The notes below the pieces were generated by a model, which made no database searches, had not been told where the DNA came from, and saw only the letters and a list, made by a program, of their open reading frames with translations. 64,000 nt of DNA from Sulfurospirillum sp. GTDB lineage: Bacteria > Campylobacterota > Campylobacteria > Campylobacterales > Sulfurospirillaceae. The translations under genes were made by a program, and so were the position numbers. Of the stretch, positions 39,536-49,136 are shown piece after piece (within the stretch, counting starts at the first letter, position 1; the number at the start of each line of letters is the position of its first letter). The stretch spans positions 44,969 through 108,968 of the forward strand of contig JADGDR010000008.1 in the NCBI GenBank assembly GCA_016744795.1, written 5' to 3'.

Positions 39536-40095
39536 GTGAAAAAGAAGAAGAGACTAACTTAGCTGAAGAAGAAGTCGTTAAGACAGAAGAAGAGAAAGTT
39601 GAAGTGGTTGACCAGAAAGAAGAGATTCTTGAAGTTGATGAAGTAGAAACTTTAAAAGAAAAAGTCGCCCAACTAGAAGATCAATATTTAAGAGCAAATG
39701 CAGAGTTTGCAAATATGAAAAAAAGACTTGAAAAAGAGAAATTGAGTGCTGTTGCATATGCAAATGAACTTTTTGCAAGAGATATGTTAGCTATTATCGA
39801 TGCCCTTGATTCAGCTTCACTTTTAAAAGAGAGTGAAGATATAAAATCTGAAGAGCTTTTTGAAAAAGTAAAAGAAGGTATAGATTTAACAGTAGACCAG
39901 TTTAAAAAATCTTTTGAAAAACATGGAATTGAACTTGTTCACGTTGATGGAGAATTTGATCCAAATTTTCATAATGCAGTTATGCAAGTAGATAGCGAAG
40001 AGAAAAAAAGTGGCGAAATTTTACAAGTATTCCAAAAGGGATATAAGATAAAAGATAGAGTTCTAAGACCCGCAATGGTTAGCATAGTAAAGTAA
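39532..40095 (+). CDS. grpE: Nucleotide exchange factor GrpE
   Basis: A 187-aa DnaK cochaperone. The first 50 residues are Glu-rich and low-complexity, followed by the long coiled coil (LKEKVAQLEDQYLRANAEFANMKKRLEKEK) and the beta-wing (HGIELVHVDGEFDPNFHNAVMQV...ILQVFQKGYKIKDRVLRPAMVSI). The GTG start overlaps the hrcA stop. Confidence 0.95.
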   Translation: MSEKEEETNLAEEEVVKTEEEKVEVVDQKEEILEVDEVETLKEKVAQLEDQYLRANAEFANMKKRLEKEKLSAVAYANELFARDMLAIIDALDSASLLKESEDIKSEELFEKVKEGIDLTVDQFKKSFEKHGIELVHVDGEFDPNFHNAVMQVDSEEKKSGEILQVFQKGYKIKDRVLRPAMVSIVK

Positions 40096-40194
40096 TCAAG
40101 TTAAAGAAAACAGTAAATCTAAATACGACCGTAAGGTTGTGCTTTAGTGCAATGAATTTAACTTGGACTTGTTCAAGTTAAAGAAAACAGTAAA
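40096..40194 (+). repeat. Structured grpE-dnaK leader bounded by a 22-bp direct repeat
   Basis: TCAAGTTAAAGAAAACAGTAAA occurs at 40096-40117 and again at 40173-40194, 77 bp apart. Between them lies a hairpin with a GTAA (GNRA-type) loop (ACGACC/GGTTGT) and TTTAACTTG (40157-40165). The latter is complementary to CAAGTTAAA in both repeat copies, so two mutually exclusive hairpins can form. It could be an interspersed element or an RNA switch controlling dnaK, whose ribosome site follows about 10 nt downstream. Confidence 0.6.
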
Positions 40195-40211
40195 ATAAAA
40201 AAGGAAATAGT

Positions 40212-42092
40212 ATGGGAAAAGTAATAGGAATAGATTTAGGAACAACAAACTCTTGTGTTTCTGTATATGAACGTGGTGAAAGTAAGGTTATAGCAAATAA
40301 AGAAGGAAGAAATACAACTCCTTCAATCGTAGCTTTTACAGATAAAAATGAAGTTTTGGTAGGAGAGACTGCAAAACGTCAAGCTGTAACAAACCCAAAA
40401 AGAACTATTTACTCTATAAAAAGAATCATGGGTCTTATGAGCAATGAAGAGACAACAAAAGAAGCTAAAAAAAGACTTCCTTATGAGATAGTTGATAGAA
40501 ATGGTGCTTGTGCAATTGATATTGAAGGAAAAGTTTATACTCCTCAAGAAATTTCAGCAAAAGTTCTTATGAAGTTAAAAGAAGATGCGGAAAGCTTTTT
40601 AGGTGAAGAAGTAACTGATGCAGTTATCACTGTTCCTGCTTATTTTAATGATTCACAAAGAAAAGCTACAAAAGAAGCTGGTGTAATTGCTGGGCTAAAT
40701 GTTCTAAGAATTATTAATGAGCCAACTTCAGCTGCACTCTCTTATGGACTTGATAAAAAAGAAGCTGAGAAAATCGTAGTTTACGATCTTGGTGGTGGTA
40801 CATTTGACGTTACAGTTCTTGAAACGGGTGACAATGTAGTAGAAGTTTTATCAACAGGTGGTAATGCATTTTTAGGTGGAGATGATTTTGATAACCGTTT
40901 AATTGATTGGTTAGCTGCTGAGTTTAAAAAAGATAATGCAATTGACCTTAAAAATGATGTTATGGCTCTTCAAAGACTAAAAGAAGCTGCTGAAAATGCA
41001 AAAAAAGAGCTTTCAGCTGCAAGTGAAACTGAAGTAAACTTACCATTTATTACAGCAGATGCATCAGGACCAAAACACTTAGTTAAAAAACTTACTCGTG
41101 CTAAATTTGAGTCTATGATTGATGATTTAGTAGATGAGACTATCAAGAAAATAGCAGAAGTTGTTAAAGATAGTGATTTAGCTAAAAACGAAATCAAAGA
41201 GATTATTATGGTTGGTGGTAGTACAAGAATTCCATTAGTTCAAGAAAAAATCAAAGCATTCTTCGGAAAAGAGTTAAACAAGTCAGTTAATCCTGATGAA
41301 GTAGTTGCAATTGGTGCTGCTATTCAAGGTGCTGTTATAAAAGGTGATGTTAAAGATGTTCTTCTTCTTGATGTTACTCCTTTAAGTCTTGGAATCGAGA
41401 CTCTTGGTGGAGTTATGACAAAGTTAATTGAAAAAGGAACTACGATTCCTGTTAAAAAAACTCAAACTTTCTCAACTGCTGAAGATAATCAACCAGCAGT
41501 TACAATTAATGCTATTCAAGGTGAACGTGAATTTGCTAGAGATAACAAGTCTTTAGGACAATTTAATCTAGACAATATACCTGCAGCTCCAAGAGGTGTT
41601 CCTCAGATTGAAGTTGCATTTGATATAGATGCAAATGGTATTTTAGTTGTAAGTGCAACTGATAAAGCAACTGGAAAAGCTCAAACTATTACTATTTCTG
41701 GTTCAAGTGGACTTGATGATGCTGAAATTGAAAAGATGGTAAAAGATGCTGAACTTCATAAAGAAGAAGATAATAAGCGTAAAGAAGCAGTAGATGCTAG
41801 AAATCAAGCAGATGCTCTTGCTCATCAAACTGAGAAGTCTTTAGGAGAGATGGGTGAAAGTATAAGTGCTGAGGACAAAGAAAATATAGAAGCAAAACTA
41901 AAAGAGTTAAAAGACGTTTTAGCTGATGAAAATGCAACTAAAGAGCAAATTGATGAAAAAGTGAAAGCTCTTACAGAAGCTAGTCATAAACTTGCTGAAG
42001 CAATGTACAAAAAAGATGAAAAAGGTGCTGAAGGAAATGAGCCTAAAGGTGCTAAAAAAGATGAAGATGTAATTGACGCAGAAGTCGAGTAA
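40212..42092 (+). CDS. dnaK: Molecular chaperone DnaK (Hsp70)
   Basis: The 626-aa Hsp70. Its ATPase domain opens [19 protein letters not shown], with [30 protein letters not shown] and [14 protein letters not shown]. The [27 protein letters not shown] linker leads to the substrate-binding domain and helical lid. The C-terminus is Lys/Glu-rich and ends [10 protein letters not shown], similar to the EEVxDADFEE tail of other DnaKs. It follows grpE in the HrcA-controlled operon; dnaJ is not here. Confidence 0.97.
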   Translation: MGKVIGIDLGTTNSCVSVYERGESKVIANKEGRNTTPSIVAFTDKNEVLVGETAKRQAVTNPKRTIYSIKRIMGLMSNEETTKEAKKRLPYEIVDRNGACAIDIEGKVYTPQEISAKVLMKLKEDAESFLGEEVTDAVITVPAYFNDSQRKATKEAGVIAGLNVLRIINEPTSAALSYGLDKKEAEKIVVYDLGGGTFDVTVLETGDNVVEVLSTGGNAFLGGDDFDNRLIDWLAAEFKKDNAIDLKNDVMALQRLKEAAENAKKELSAASETEVNLPFITADASGPKHLVKKLTRAKFESMIDDLVDETIKKIAEVVKDSDLAKNEIKEIIMVGGSTRIPLVQEKIKAFFGKELNKSVNPDEVVAIGAAIQGAVIKGDVKDVLLLDVTPLSLGIETLGGVMTKLIEKGTTIPVKKTQTFSTAEDNQPAVTINAIQGEREFARDNKSLGQFNLDNIPAAPRGVPQIEVAFDIDANGILVVSATDKATGKAQTITISGSSGLDDAEIEKMVKDAELHKEEDNKRKEAVDARNQADALAHQTEKSLGEMGESISAEDKENIEAKLKELKDVLADENATKEQIDEKVKALTEASHKLAEAMYKKDEKGAEGNEPKGAKKDEDVIDAEVE

Positions 42093-42099
42093 TCTTTAC

Positions 42100-42126
42100 A
42101 TGTAAGAGCCATTTTGGCTCTTACAT
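42100..42126. terminator. Terminator between convergent dnaK and ppk2
   Basis: ATGTAAGAGCC / GGCTCTTACAT form a perfect 11-bp stem with an ATTTT loop. Its left arm includes half of a TTACATGTAA palindrome and its right arm overlaps the ppk2 stop codon. Confidence 0.82.
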
Positions 42127-42948
42127 CTGTTCGTTTTTAAGTGTAAATTTAAACTCTTTTTCCATTTTTATTGCTTCATCTCTCCCGTAAATAATAACAC
42201 TTCTATCAACTTTTATTTTATTTATATTGATTTTATCAGGATAATCAACAAAATTGAGTATATGTTTTATTACATTGATTCTAGCTTTTTTCTTATCATC
42301 ACTTTTTATTATTGTCCATGGAGCAATATCTGTATGAGTTGCACTTAGCATCATAAATTTTGCTAATGAATATTCATCCCATAGCTCTTGAGATTTTTTA
42401 TCAACTGGCGAGAGTTTATACTGTTTTAGTGGATCTGTTTCTCTTGATTTGAATCTATTGTCTTGCTCTTTTTTAGAAACTGAGAAGTAAAATTTAAATA
42501 TTTTTATATCTTCATTAACTATCATAGTCTCAAATTCAGGAGCATCTTTTAGAAACTTGTGATGTTGTCGTTCAGAACAAAAACCCATAACAGGTTCAAC
42601 CATAGCTCTATTGTACCAGCTCCTATCAAAAAGTACTATTTCTCCTGCACTTGGAAGATGTTTTACATATCGTTGAAAGTACCATTGAGTTTTTTCAGTA
42701 TCACTTGGTTTTTCTAGTGCTACAACTCTTGCCCCCCTTGGATTGAGGTGTTCAGTAATTCTTTTTATAGTTCCACCTTTACCTGCGGCATCACGTCCTT
42801 CAAATATCATAAGAATTTTAAGGCCTTTCTCTTTAACGTGGTTTTGAAATTTTAGAAGTTCTACTTGGAGACGTCTTAACTCTTGTTCATAAGCAAGTTT
42901 GTCTTTTTTTACCCAAATTTGTATTCTATTTTTATTTTTTTTGTCCAC
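42121..42948 (-). CDS. ppk2: Polyphosphate kinase 2
   Basis: A 275-aa PPK2-family enzyme transferring phosphate between polyphosphate and nucleotides. It has a Walker A in MIFEGRDAAGKGGTIKRI, NPRGARVVALEKPSDTEKTQWYFQRYVKHLPSAGEIVLFDRSWYNRAMVEPVMGF with Walker B (LFDRSWYNR), and a lid in SKKEQDNRFKSRETDPLKQYKLSP. It is a single-domain form; the direction of the reaction (GTP synthesis or polyP synthesis) cannot be read from sequence. Convergent with dnaK. Confidence 0.92.
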   Translation of the reverse strand: MDKKNKNRIQIWVKKDKLAYEQELRRLQVELLKFQNHVKEKGLKILMIFEGRDAAGKGGTIKRITEHLNPRGARVVALEKPSDTEKTQWYFQRYVKHLPSAGEIVLFDRSWYNRAMVEPVMGFCSERQHHKFLKDAPEFETMIVNEDIKIFKFYFSVSKKEQDNRFKSRETDPLKQYKLSPVDKKSQELWDEYSLAKFMMLSATHTDIAPWTIIKSDDKKKARINVIKHILNFVDYPDKININKIKVDRSVIIYGRDEAIKMEKEFKFTLKNEQM

Positions 42949-43051
42949 ATATAGTCCTTTAGAAGAGTTCGTACGTATAAATCGCCAATATTTATAATAT
43001 ATTTAGAGTTATTTGATAGAATAAGACAAATTATTGGGCAAGGTATAATTT

Positions 43052-44818
43052 ATGATGAGATTGTTAAAGTTATTTCTAATGGTATTATTGTTTTCAACGT
43101 CACTTTTTGCTGTAACACAAAAAAAGGTTTTAATACCAGAAGAAGCATTTAAAGTTAATGCTAAACGCACTGGTGATGTTATTGTTTTGAGTTTAGAACT
43201 TGGTAAAAATATATATGTTTATGATGATAAACTTAAAATTTCTATAATAGAACCTACAAAAATTATTTTTGATAAAGAGATAAAAAGACCAACAGCCGTT
43301 GATTATAAAAATTATCAAGTGCATAAAGAACCTTTGTCATTTATGATTCCAATTTCTGTTATAAAAAAGTATGTTAGTAGTGGTAAATTTAAGATTCAAT
43401 TAGAGTATCAAGGATGTGCAACATCTGGTATCTGTTATCAACCTATGAAGAATGATTTTGCTTTTGATTTGGGTGGAATAGTTAGTAAAACAAAAAACAC
43501 AAGTTCTCAAGGAAATCTTTCAGAATCAGATTTTATAGCAAGCACCTTAGCAAATGGCAATACTTGGATAGTATTATTGAGCTTTTTGGGTTTTGGAATT
43601 CTTCTTTCTTTTACACCTTGTATATTTCCTATGATACCAATTCTTTCATCTATTATAGTTTCTCAATCTGGAAAACAGATGTCAACTAAACGAGCCTTTA
43701 TGCTCTCTTTAGTATATGTACTTGCAATGTCTTTAGCTTATACAATTGCAGGTGTTTTTGCTGGACTTTTTGGAGCGAATATATCTGCTACTCTTCAAAA
43801 TCCATGGATTATAGGTACTTTTAGTGCAGTTTTTGTTGGGCTTGCTTTTTCTATGTTTGGTTTTTATGAGATCCAAATGCCTTCATTTATACAATCAAAA
43901 TTAACAAAAAAATCAGATGAAATGCAAGGGCAGGGTGTTCTTGGGGTTGCTATTATGGGTTTTTTATCGGCTCTTATTATGGGACCTTGTGTCGCAGCTC
44001 CTTTAGCAGGCGCACTTGTGTACATAGGTCAAAGTGGTGATGCTTTTCTTGGTGGAGCTGCTTTATTTGTTATGAGTATGGGTATGGGACTTCCTCTTTT
44101 AGTTATAGGAACTGGAGCAGGAAAGTATATGCCAAAGCCTGGTGGATGGATGGATGCAATCAAAGCTATGTTTGGTGTTGTTATGTTGGCTCTTAGTGTG
44201 TGGACACTTTCACGCGTTATTTCTGGTGATATAATCATATTTTTATGGATGGCATTAGTTATAAGTTCAGCTGTATATATGGGTGCTTTGGAAAGTTTAG
44301 AAAAAGGTGTTAGCGGTTGGAAAAAACTTATAAAGAGTTTTGCTGTTATTTTATTTATTTATGGAATTATGCTTTTCATTGGAGCAATGACAAGTGCTAC
44401 TAATCCTTTGAATCCATTAGAAAAATTTTCATCTAAAACAACAGTAAGTTCTTCCTCTAAAGTAATTGAAGATAAATATTTTCAAGTAGTACCAACGCTA
44501 AAAGAGTTAAAAACTATTATAGCTGAGTCAAAAGAACCTGTTATGGTTGATTTTTATGCTGATTGGTGTGTGAATTGCATTGAGTTAGAACATTATACAT
44601 TTTCAGACCCAAGTGTTAAAAACAAATTAAAAGAGTTTAGACTTGTTCAGATAGATGTTACAAAAAACAGTGCTGATGATAAAGAAATCTTAAAAGAATT
44701 TGGACTTTTTGGTCCACCTGCCATTATGTTTTTTAAAGATGGCAAAGAACTTAAAAGAAAGAGGATTATAGGTTTTAAAAATGCAAAAGAATTTTTAGCC
44801 CATCTTAATTCTTTCTGA
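43052..44818 (+). CDS. dsbD: Thiol:disulfide interchange protein DsbD
   Basis: The 588-aa protein carries electrons from cytoplasmic thioredoxin to periplasmic partners. After a signal peptide (LLKLFLMVLLFSTSLFA), the alpha domain has the Cys pair in YQGCATSGICYQP. The eight-helix beta domain has FTPCIFPMIP and MGPCVAAPLAGAL, and the C-terminal thioredoxin-like gamma domain has DFYADWCVNCIELE. All three redox pairs are present. AAGG precedes the first ATG. It is divergent from ppk2. Confidence 0.94.
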   Translation: MMRLLKLFLMVLLFSTSLFAVTQKKVLIPEEAFKVNAKRTGDVIVLSLELGKNIYVYDDKLKISIIEPTKIIFDKEIKRPTAVDYKNYQVHKEPLSFMIPISVIKKYVSSGKFKIQLEYQGCATSGICYQPMKNDFAFDLGGIVSKTKNTSSQGNLSESDFIASTLANGNTWIVLLSFLGFGILLSFTPCIFPMIPILSSIIVSQSGKQMSTKRAFMLSLVYVLAMSLAYTIAGVFAGLFGANISATLQNPWIIGTFSAVFVGLAFSMFGFYEIQMPSFIQSKLTKKSDEMQGQGVLGVAIMGFLSALIMGPCVAAPLAGALVYIGQSGDAFLGGAALFVMSMGMGLPLLVIGTGAGKYMPKPGGWMDAIKAMFGVVMLALSVWTLSRVISGDIIIFLWMALVISSAVYMGALESLEKGVSGWKKLIKSFAVILFIYGIMLFIGAMTSATNPLNPLEKFSSKTTVSSSSKVIEDKYFQVVPTLKELKTIIAESKEPVMVDFYADWCVNCIELEHYTFSDPSVKNKLKEFRLVQIDVTKNSADDKEILKEFGLFGPPAIMFFKDGKELKRKRIIGFKNAKEFLAHLNSF

Positions 44819-44854
44819 GTATAATTATATCTAACTTATCACGAGGAGGTTGTT

Positions 44855-45148
44855 TTGAAAGTGATTTTGATAGTAGATGTAAAAGGGTTAGAAGATAGAG
44901 AGTTGTTTGACAAACACCTAAAAAAAGAGGGTTTTAAATCTGTAGAAGACGAAGAGTCAGCCTATGAAGGTGATACTACAACTCATTTAGAAAGTACTAA
45001 AGCATATATATTAGATGTAGTTATAAAAGGTTTGAAGAAATCAGATTTTGATACATGTAAAATCATCTTTCAAGTTGGTGAAAATCCTATGGAAGCATAT
45101 GTTTTTAACAAAAAAGATGACGGCTTTGATGGAGTTGGAATTAGTTAA
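44855..45148 (+). CDS. Conserved small protein of unknown function
   Basis: A 97-aa soluble protein starting at TTG with a strong GAGGAGG site. MKVILIVDVKGLEDRELFDKHLKKEGFKSVEDEESAYEGDTTTHL suggests a small alpha/beta (ferredoxin-like) fold. I do not recognise a family. It lies 36 bp after dsbD and its 3' end overlaps the convergent kdsB stop by 8 bp. A TACATGTAA variant lies at 45052. Confidence 0.7.
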   Translation: MKVILIVDVKGLEDRELFDKHLKKEGFKSVEDEESAYEGDTTTHLESTKAYILDVVIKGLKKSDFDTCKIIFQVGENPMEAYVFNKKDDGFDGVGIS

Positions 45149-45842
45149 AATACTCCAAGGCTCTTTTTAAATCCTCTTTTGTATCTATTCCAAAGCTTTC
45201 ACTTTTTACTCTTACCATAGATATCTTTTTTCCATGATAAATAGCTCTAAGTTGTTCTAGTTTTTCAATATTTTCAAGAGGGGCAGGGCTCAATTCACAA
45301 AACTTTTTTAAACTTTTTTTAGTAAAACCATATATGCCTAAATGTCCAAAGTATTCTAAGTGTTCTTCTCTATCATAAGGGATTTTACTTCTTGAAAAGT
45401 AGATTGCATTTTCATTTACATCAGTTATAACTTTTACATGATTTGGGTCATCAGCAAATGTTTTATCTATAAGTTTATAACAGCTTGCCATAAAACAATC
45501 GCTATTTTTAACTCTATCAATAACATTTTGAACTACTTGTGGCTCTATAAAAGGCTCATCTGCTTGAACATTGACTATAACTTCATTTTCGTCTATATCT
45601 AAGCTCAAAGAGGCTTCATTGATTCTATCGGTTCCACTTTGATGGTGTGTTCCTGTCAGCACAGCTTCATATCCATATTTGTTTGCAATATCTATAACTT
45701 CTTGTGAATCAGTTGCAATAACAACACGATCAAGTTTTTTGACACGTGCAGCAGTTGCTATAACCATAGGTAAGCCATTTATATCTGCTAGGATTTTGTT
45801 TGGAAATCTATTTGAAGCCATACGTGCAGGGATTATTATCAT
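45141..45842 (-). CDS. kdsB: 3-deoxy-manno-octulosonate cytidylyltransferase
   Basis: A 233-aa enzyme activating Kdo as CMP-Kdo for lipopolysaccharide core. It has MIIIPARMASNRFPNKILADINGLPMVIATA, VVIATDSQEV, GTHHQSGTDRINEA and VNVQADEPFIEP. The ATG overlaps the stop of thrC by 4 bp. With lpxK in the same operon it points to a Gram-negative outer membrane with lipid A and Kdo. Confidence 0.95.
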   Translation of the reverse strand: MIIIPARMASNRFPNKILADINGLPMVIATAARVKKLDRVVIATDSQEVIDIANKYGYEAVLTGTHHQSGTDRINEASLSLDIDENEVIVNVQADEPFIEPQVVQNVIDRVKNSDCFMASCYKLIDKTFADDPNHVKVITDVNENAIYFSRSKIPYDREEHLEYFGHLGIYGFTKKSLKKFCELSPAPLENIEKLEQLRAIYHGKKISMVRVKSESFGIDTKEDLKRALEYFN

Positions 45843-47308
45843 TTTATGAATTCCAATATTTCTTTTTGTATCTCTTTTCTATCTATTACTTTGTTATGTA
45901 AAATTTCTTTTTCAAAAAGAGCATTTATAGATTCTGGAATCTTTACATGTAAAGATTCACTTATTCCTTTTAATGCTACTTTATCAGTATATTTTTTATT
46001 GTCTTCGTTGATAGCATTTAGCATGGTTGGAGCAAATTTTGTCCACTCCGCAGTTGAACATAATACACTTGGTATATTTTTTTCTCTGAGTTTATCATAT
46101 GCTTTTAGACAAGTTGCAGTGTGTGGATCCATGATATAATTTTCATTGGCAAATTCTTTTATAGTTTGTTTTGCATAAGTATCATCACAATATACTGCAC
46201 TAAAATCTTTTTGTAATTCTTCAAGTTCACCATTGCTAAGTTGGTAGAATTGTTTATTTTTTAACTCTTCCATCATCTCTTTACATCTTGTAGCTCCATA
46301 TTTGTCAAATAGAACTCTTTCTACATTTGAAGATATAAGTATATCCATAGCAGGACTTGTTGTCATAAGAAGTTCACGATTTCTCAAATCGTATTGACCT
46401 TTAGTGATAAGGTCTGTTAAGATGTTATTGATATTTGAAGCTATTAAAATCTTTTCTATAGGGAGTCCCATTTTTTTAGCATAGTATGCTCCTAGTGCAT
46501 TTCCAAAGTTACCACTTGGTACTATTTGATAAAATTTTTCTCCAAGGCTTAGACGATTTTGTTTCAATAGTGAAACATATGCAAAAACATGGTAAATAAT
46601 TTGAAAAATTATTCGACCAAAGTTTACTGAGTTTGCAGCACTAAGTTTAATATTTTGTTTTTCTAGTTCTTGAGCAAAACTTTCGCTTGCAAGAAGTGTT
46701 TTAAGAGCATTTTGTGCATCATCAAAGTTACCTTCTATTCCAATAACTTTTAGGTTTTTGCCTTTTTCAGTTACCATTTGTAGACGTTGAACATCACTTG
46801 TTCCACCATCTGGATACAAACAAGCTACTTTTATATTTTTTTTGTTAGCAAAAGTATCAAGAGTAGCAGGTCCAGTGTCACCACTCGTAGCTGCTAAGAT
46901 AAGATAGTCTTGATTCTGTTTTTGTGCTACATGTGACAAAATATGTCCAAAAGGTTGAAGTGCCATATCTTTAAAAGCCCTTGTTGGTCCATGATAAAGC
47001 TCATTTACAAAAAGGTCATTTTTTATCTGTACTAATGGTACAGGAGTATTATTATCAAAATTATCATAGAGACTAACTGCTTCTTTTAAAACTGATTTTT
47101 CAATATCTATATTAAAAAGTTCAAGAATATCTAGAGTTATCTCTTTATAGTTTTTTTTAGTTGCGAGTTGTAAAAATTCTAAATCAATTTTAGGTAAGTT
47201 TTCAGGAACATAGAGTCCCCCAAAACTAGCACTTGGATTCATAATAGCATATGAAAATTCTACTTTAGTATCTTTTTGCCCATCATTTCCTCTAGTTTCT
47301 ATAAACAT
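45839..47308 (-). CDS. thrC: Threonine synthase
   Basis: A 489-aa PLP enzyme converting O-phosphohomoserine to threonine. The PLP Lys lies in GPTRAFKDMALQPFG. ILAATSGDTGPATLDTFANKKNIKVACLYPDGGTSDVQRLQM and VPSGNFGNALGAYYAKKMGLPI match the long (class I) form. It contains the longest palindrome in the window (SLHVK, 45937-45958). It lies 2 bp from argB on the same strand. Confidence 0.94.
   Translation of the reverse strand: MFIETRGNDGQKDTKVEFSYAIMNPSASFGGLYVPENLPKIDLEFLQLATKKNYKEITLDILELFNIDIEKSVLKEAVSLYDNFDNNTPVPLVQIKNDLFVNELYHGPTRAFKDMALQPFGHILSHVAQKQNQDYLILAATSGDTGPATLDTFANKKNIKVACLYPDGGTSDVQRLQMVTEKGKNLKVIGIEGNFDDAQNALKTLLASESFAQELEKQNIKLSAANSVNFGRIIFQIIYHVFAYVSLLKQNRLSLGEKFYQIVPSGNFGNALGAYYAKKMGLPIEKILIASNINNILTDLITKGQYDLRNRELLMTTSPAMDILISSNVERVLFDKYGATRCKEMMEELKNKQFYQLSNGELEELQKDFSAVYCDDTYAKQTIKEFANENYIMDPHTATCLKAYDKLREKNIPSVLCSTAEWTKFAPTMLNAINEDNKKYTDKVALKGISESLHVKIPESINALFEKEILHNKVIDRKEIQKEILEFIK
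45937..45958. repeat. 22-bp perfect palindrome in thrC
   Basis: GAATCTTTACATGTAAAGATTC is perfectly self-complementary. It is the most extended copy of the window-wide TTACATGTAA motif and lies in coding sequence. Confidence 0.9.
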
Positions 47309-47310
47309 AT

Positions 47311-48177
47311 TTATTTATCTCTCTTTTTCTTTGTTATCATTGTTCCAATTCCTTCGTTTGTAAAAAGCTCAAGAAGTATAGAATGCTCTACTCTTCCATC
47401 TATAATAAAAGCACTTTTTACACCACTTTCTACTGCTTCTAAACAGGCATCTACCTTTGGTAACATTCCACCTGTTATAGTCTCATTTTGTTTTAATCTT
47501 TCTACTTCTTTTTTATCAAGTTCAGTTATAAGTTCTCCTTTTTTATCTAGGATTCCCTTAGTATCTGTTAAAAATATAATTTTTTCTGCTTTTAAGGCTT
47601 TTGCAATTTTACTAGCACATAAGTCTGCATTTATATTGTAACCTGAATGCGTTGAATTCTCTCCTGATGCTATAGGAGCAATAACAGGTATAAATCCATC
47701 TTTAAGAAGATTTTTTAGTACTTTTTTATCTATTTTAGTTATTTCTCCAACAAGTCCATACTTGCCATCTTTTAGAGGTTTTGCTTTTATGAAGTTTGCA
47801 TCTTTACCTGTAATACCAATAGCTTTTCCACCATGATGATTTAAAAGAGTAGTTATCTCTTTGTTTATATTTCCACTTAAAACCATCTCAGCAACTTCCA
47901 TAACTTGCTCATTTGTAACACGAAAACCATCTACAAATTCACTTTGAATATTTAGTTTTTCTAGCATTGAACTTATTTTATTACCACCACCATGAACAAT
48001 GATAGGTCGAAGACCTACTAAGTAAAGTAAGATAATATCTTGTGCAAACCTATCTTTTAGTACACTATTTATCTGGGCTGAACCGCCATATTTGATAACA
48101 ATAGTTTTTTTCTTATACGCTTTTATATATGGTAAAGCATCTAGTAGTGTTTTTACTTGTTGAATCTTTTTTTGCAT
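47311..48177 (-). CDS. argB: Acetylglutamate kinase
   Basis: A 288-aa amino-acid kinase, second step of arginine synthesis. It has KTIVIKYGGSAQINSVLKDRFAQDIILLYLVGLRPIIVHGGGNKIS, VNAD-like NINADLCASKIAKALKAEKIIFLTDTKGILDKKG and ETITGGMLPKVDACLEAVESGV. The N-terminal helix is extended, as in hexameric arginine-inhibited forms. Same strand as lpxK and thrC. Confidence 0.94.
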   Translation of the reverse strand: MQKKIQQVKTLLDALPYIKAYKKKTIVIKYGGSAQINSVLKDRFAQDIILLYLVGLRPIIVHGGGNKISSMLEKLNIQSEFVDGFRVTNEQVMEVAEMVLSGNINKEITTLLNHHGGKAIGITGKDANFIKAKPLKDGKYGLVGEITKIDKKVLKNLLKDGFIPVIAPIASGENSTHSGYNINADLCASKIAKALKAEKIIFLTDTKGILDKKGELITELDKKEVERLKQNETITGGMLPKVDACLEAVESGVKSAFIIDGRVEHSILLELFTNEGIGTMITKKKRDK

Positions 48178-48203
48178 TGCTAATCCTCTTAAAAGAAGAT
48201 ATT

Positions 48204-49136
48204 TTATCTAAAATTTGCTAAAAATGTGTTTACTTGGTTATTTATCTCGTTATTTATCTTTACATGTAAACATAAAATAGATAAGGGTAATCCAAAATCT
48301 TGCATTTTGACCATATCTTTTTGTGTAGTTAAAATAGAAGTTGCGCAGTATTTTTTCATTAACTCTTCAAGTTCCGCTTTTGTGTACATGTAATGGTCAA
48401 TGAAGTGTATTTTTCCTGCTAAGTTTTTTGGTAAGTAAACATCTAATCTTTTAGGTTTTGAAATAGCTGTTACTAAGAGCATATGTTTTGTTGGGTTTTC
48501 TAGTGTAACAACTCTTGTAAAGTCTATATTTTCCTCTACAACTAAGTTTGCATTTTTATAAAGAAATTTTGGTTCTCTATAAGCTCCACTTGGAAGAGTA
48601 AAATTTAGTTTTGGTTCTGGATTTGGACGAATAAGGATATCAAATTTTTCTATAAATGCTTTTGAAAACCCATCATCTAAAAATACTGCTTTACATCCTA
48701 ATTGATGGGCATAATTTATGCCTTCAAGTCTATCTTCACTTACTATGACGGTTGCATTTGGAAGTGAGAAGGCATAGAGCAAAGCTTCGTCTCCACTTGT
48801 TTTTACATCAGTTTTTTTAGTTATTACATGTAACCCAGTTGATTCTCTTCCATAACCCCTTAAAACTACTGCTATATTTTCATAATCCTTAACTAATGAG
48901 ATTAAAAAAGGAGTTTTACCGCTACCTCCGATGGTAAGGTTTCCAATGCTTATAACAGGGATAGGAGGTTTTGTTTTTTTTGCCATTAATCTTTTGGATA
49001 GAACTATAATAGAGTAGATAATACTAAAAGGAAACAATAAAAATAAAATAAAAAATTGTAATTTGGAAGTGGGGTGAAAGAGATACTCCTCCACCCAAAA
49101 TATAAAAGCCTGTTTGTTAAACACGAGTTTTAGCAA
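48204..49136 (-). CDS. lpxK: Tetraacyldisaccharide 4'-kinase
   Basis: A 310-aa membrane-bound P-loop kinase of lipid A synthesis. An N-terminal membrane helix (FFILFLLFPFSIIYSIIVLS) precedes PPIPVISIGNLTIGGSGKTPFLISLVK (Walker A), VLRGYGRES, SGDEALLYA and VFLDDGFSKA. The start lies 20 bp inside the upstream aminotransferase gene. It contains two full palindrome copies (48260, 48824) plus one core variant (48385). Confidence 0.92.
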   Translation of the reverse strand: MLKLVFNKQAFIFWVEEYLFHPTSKLQFFILFLLFPFSIIYSIIVLSKRLMAKKTKPPIPVISIGNLTIGGSGKTPFLISLVKDYENIAVVLRGYGRESTGLHVITKKTDVKTSGDEALLYAFSLPNATVIVSEDRLEGINYAHQLGCKAVFLDDGFSKAFIEKFDILIRPNPEPKLNFTLPSGAYREPKFLYKNANLVVEENIDFTRVVTLENPTKHMLLVTAISKPKRLDVYLPKNLAGKIHFIDHYMYTKAELEELMKKYCATSILTTQKDMVKMQDFGLPLSILCLHVKINNEINNQVNTFLANFR

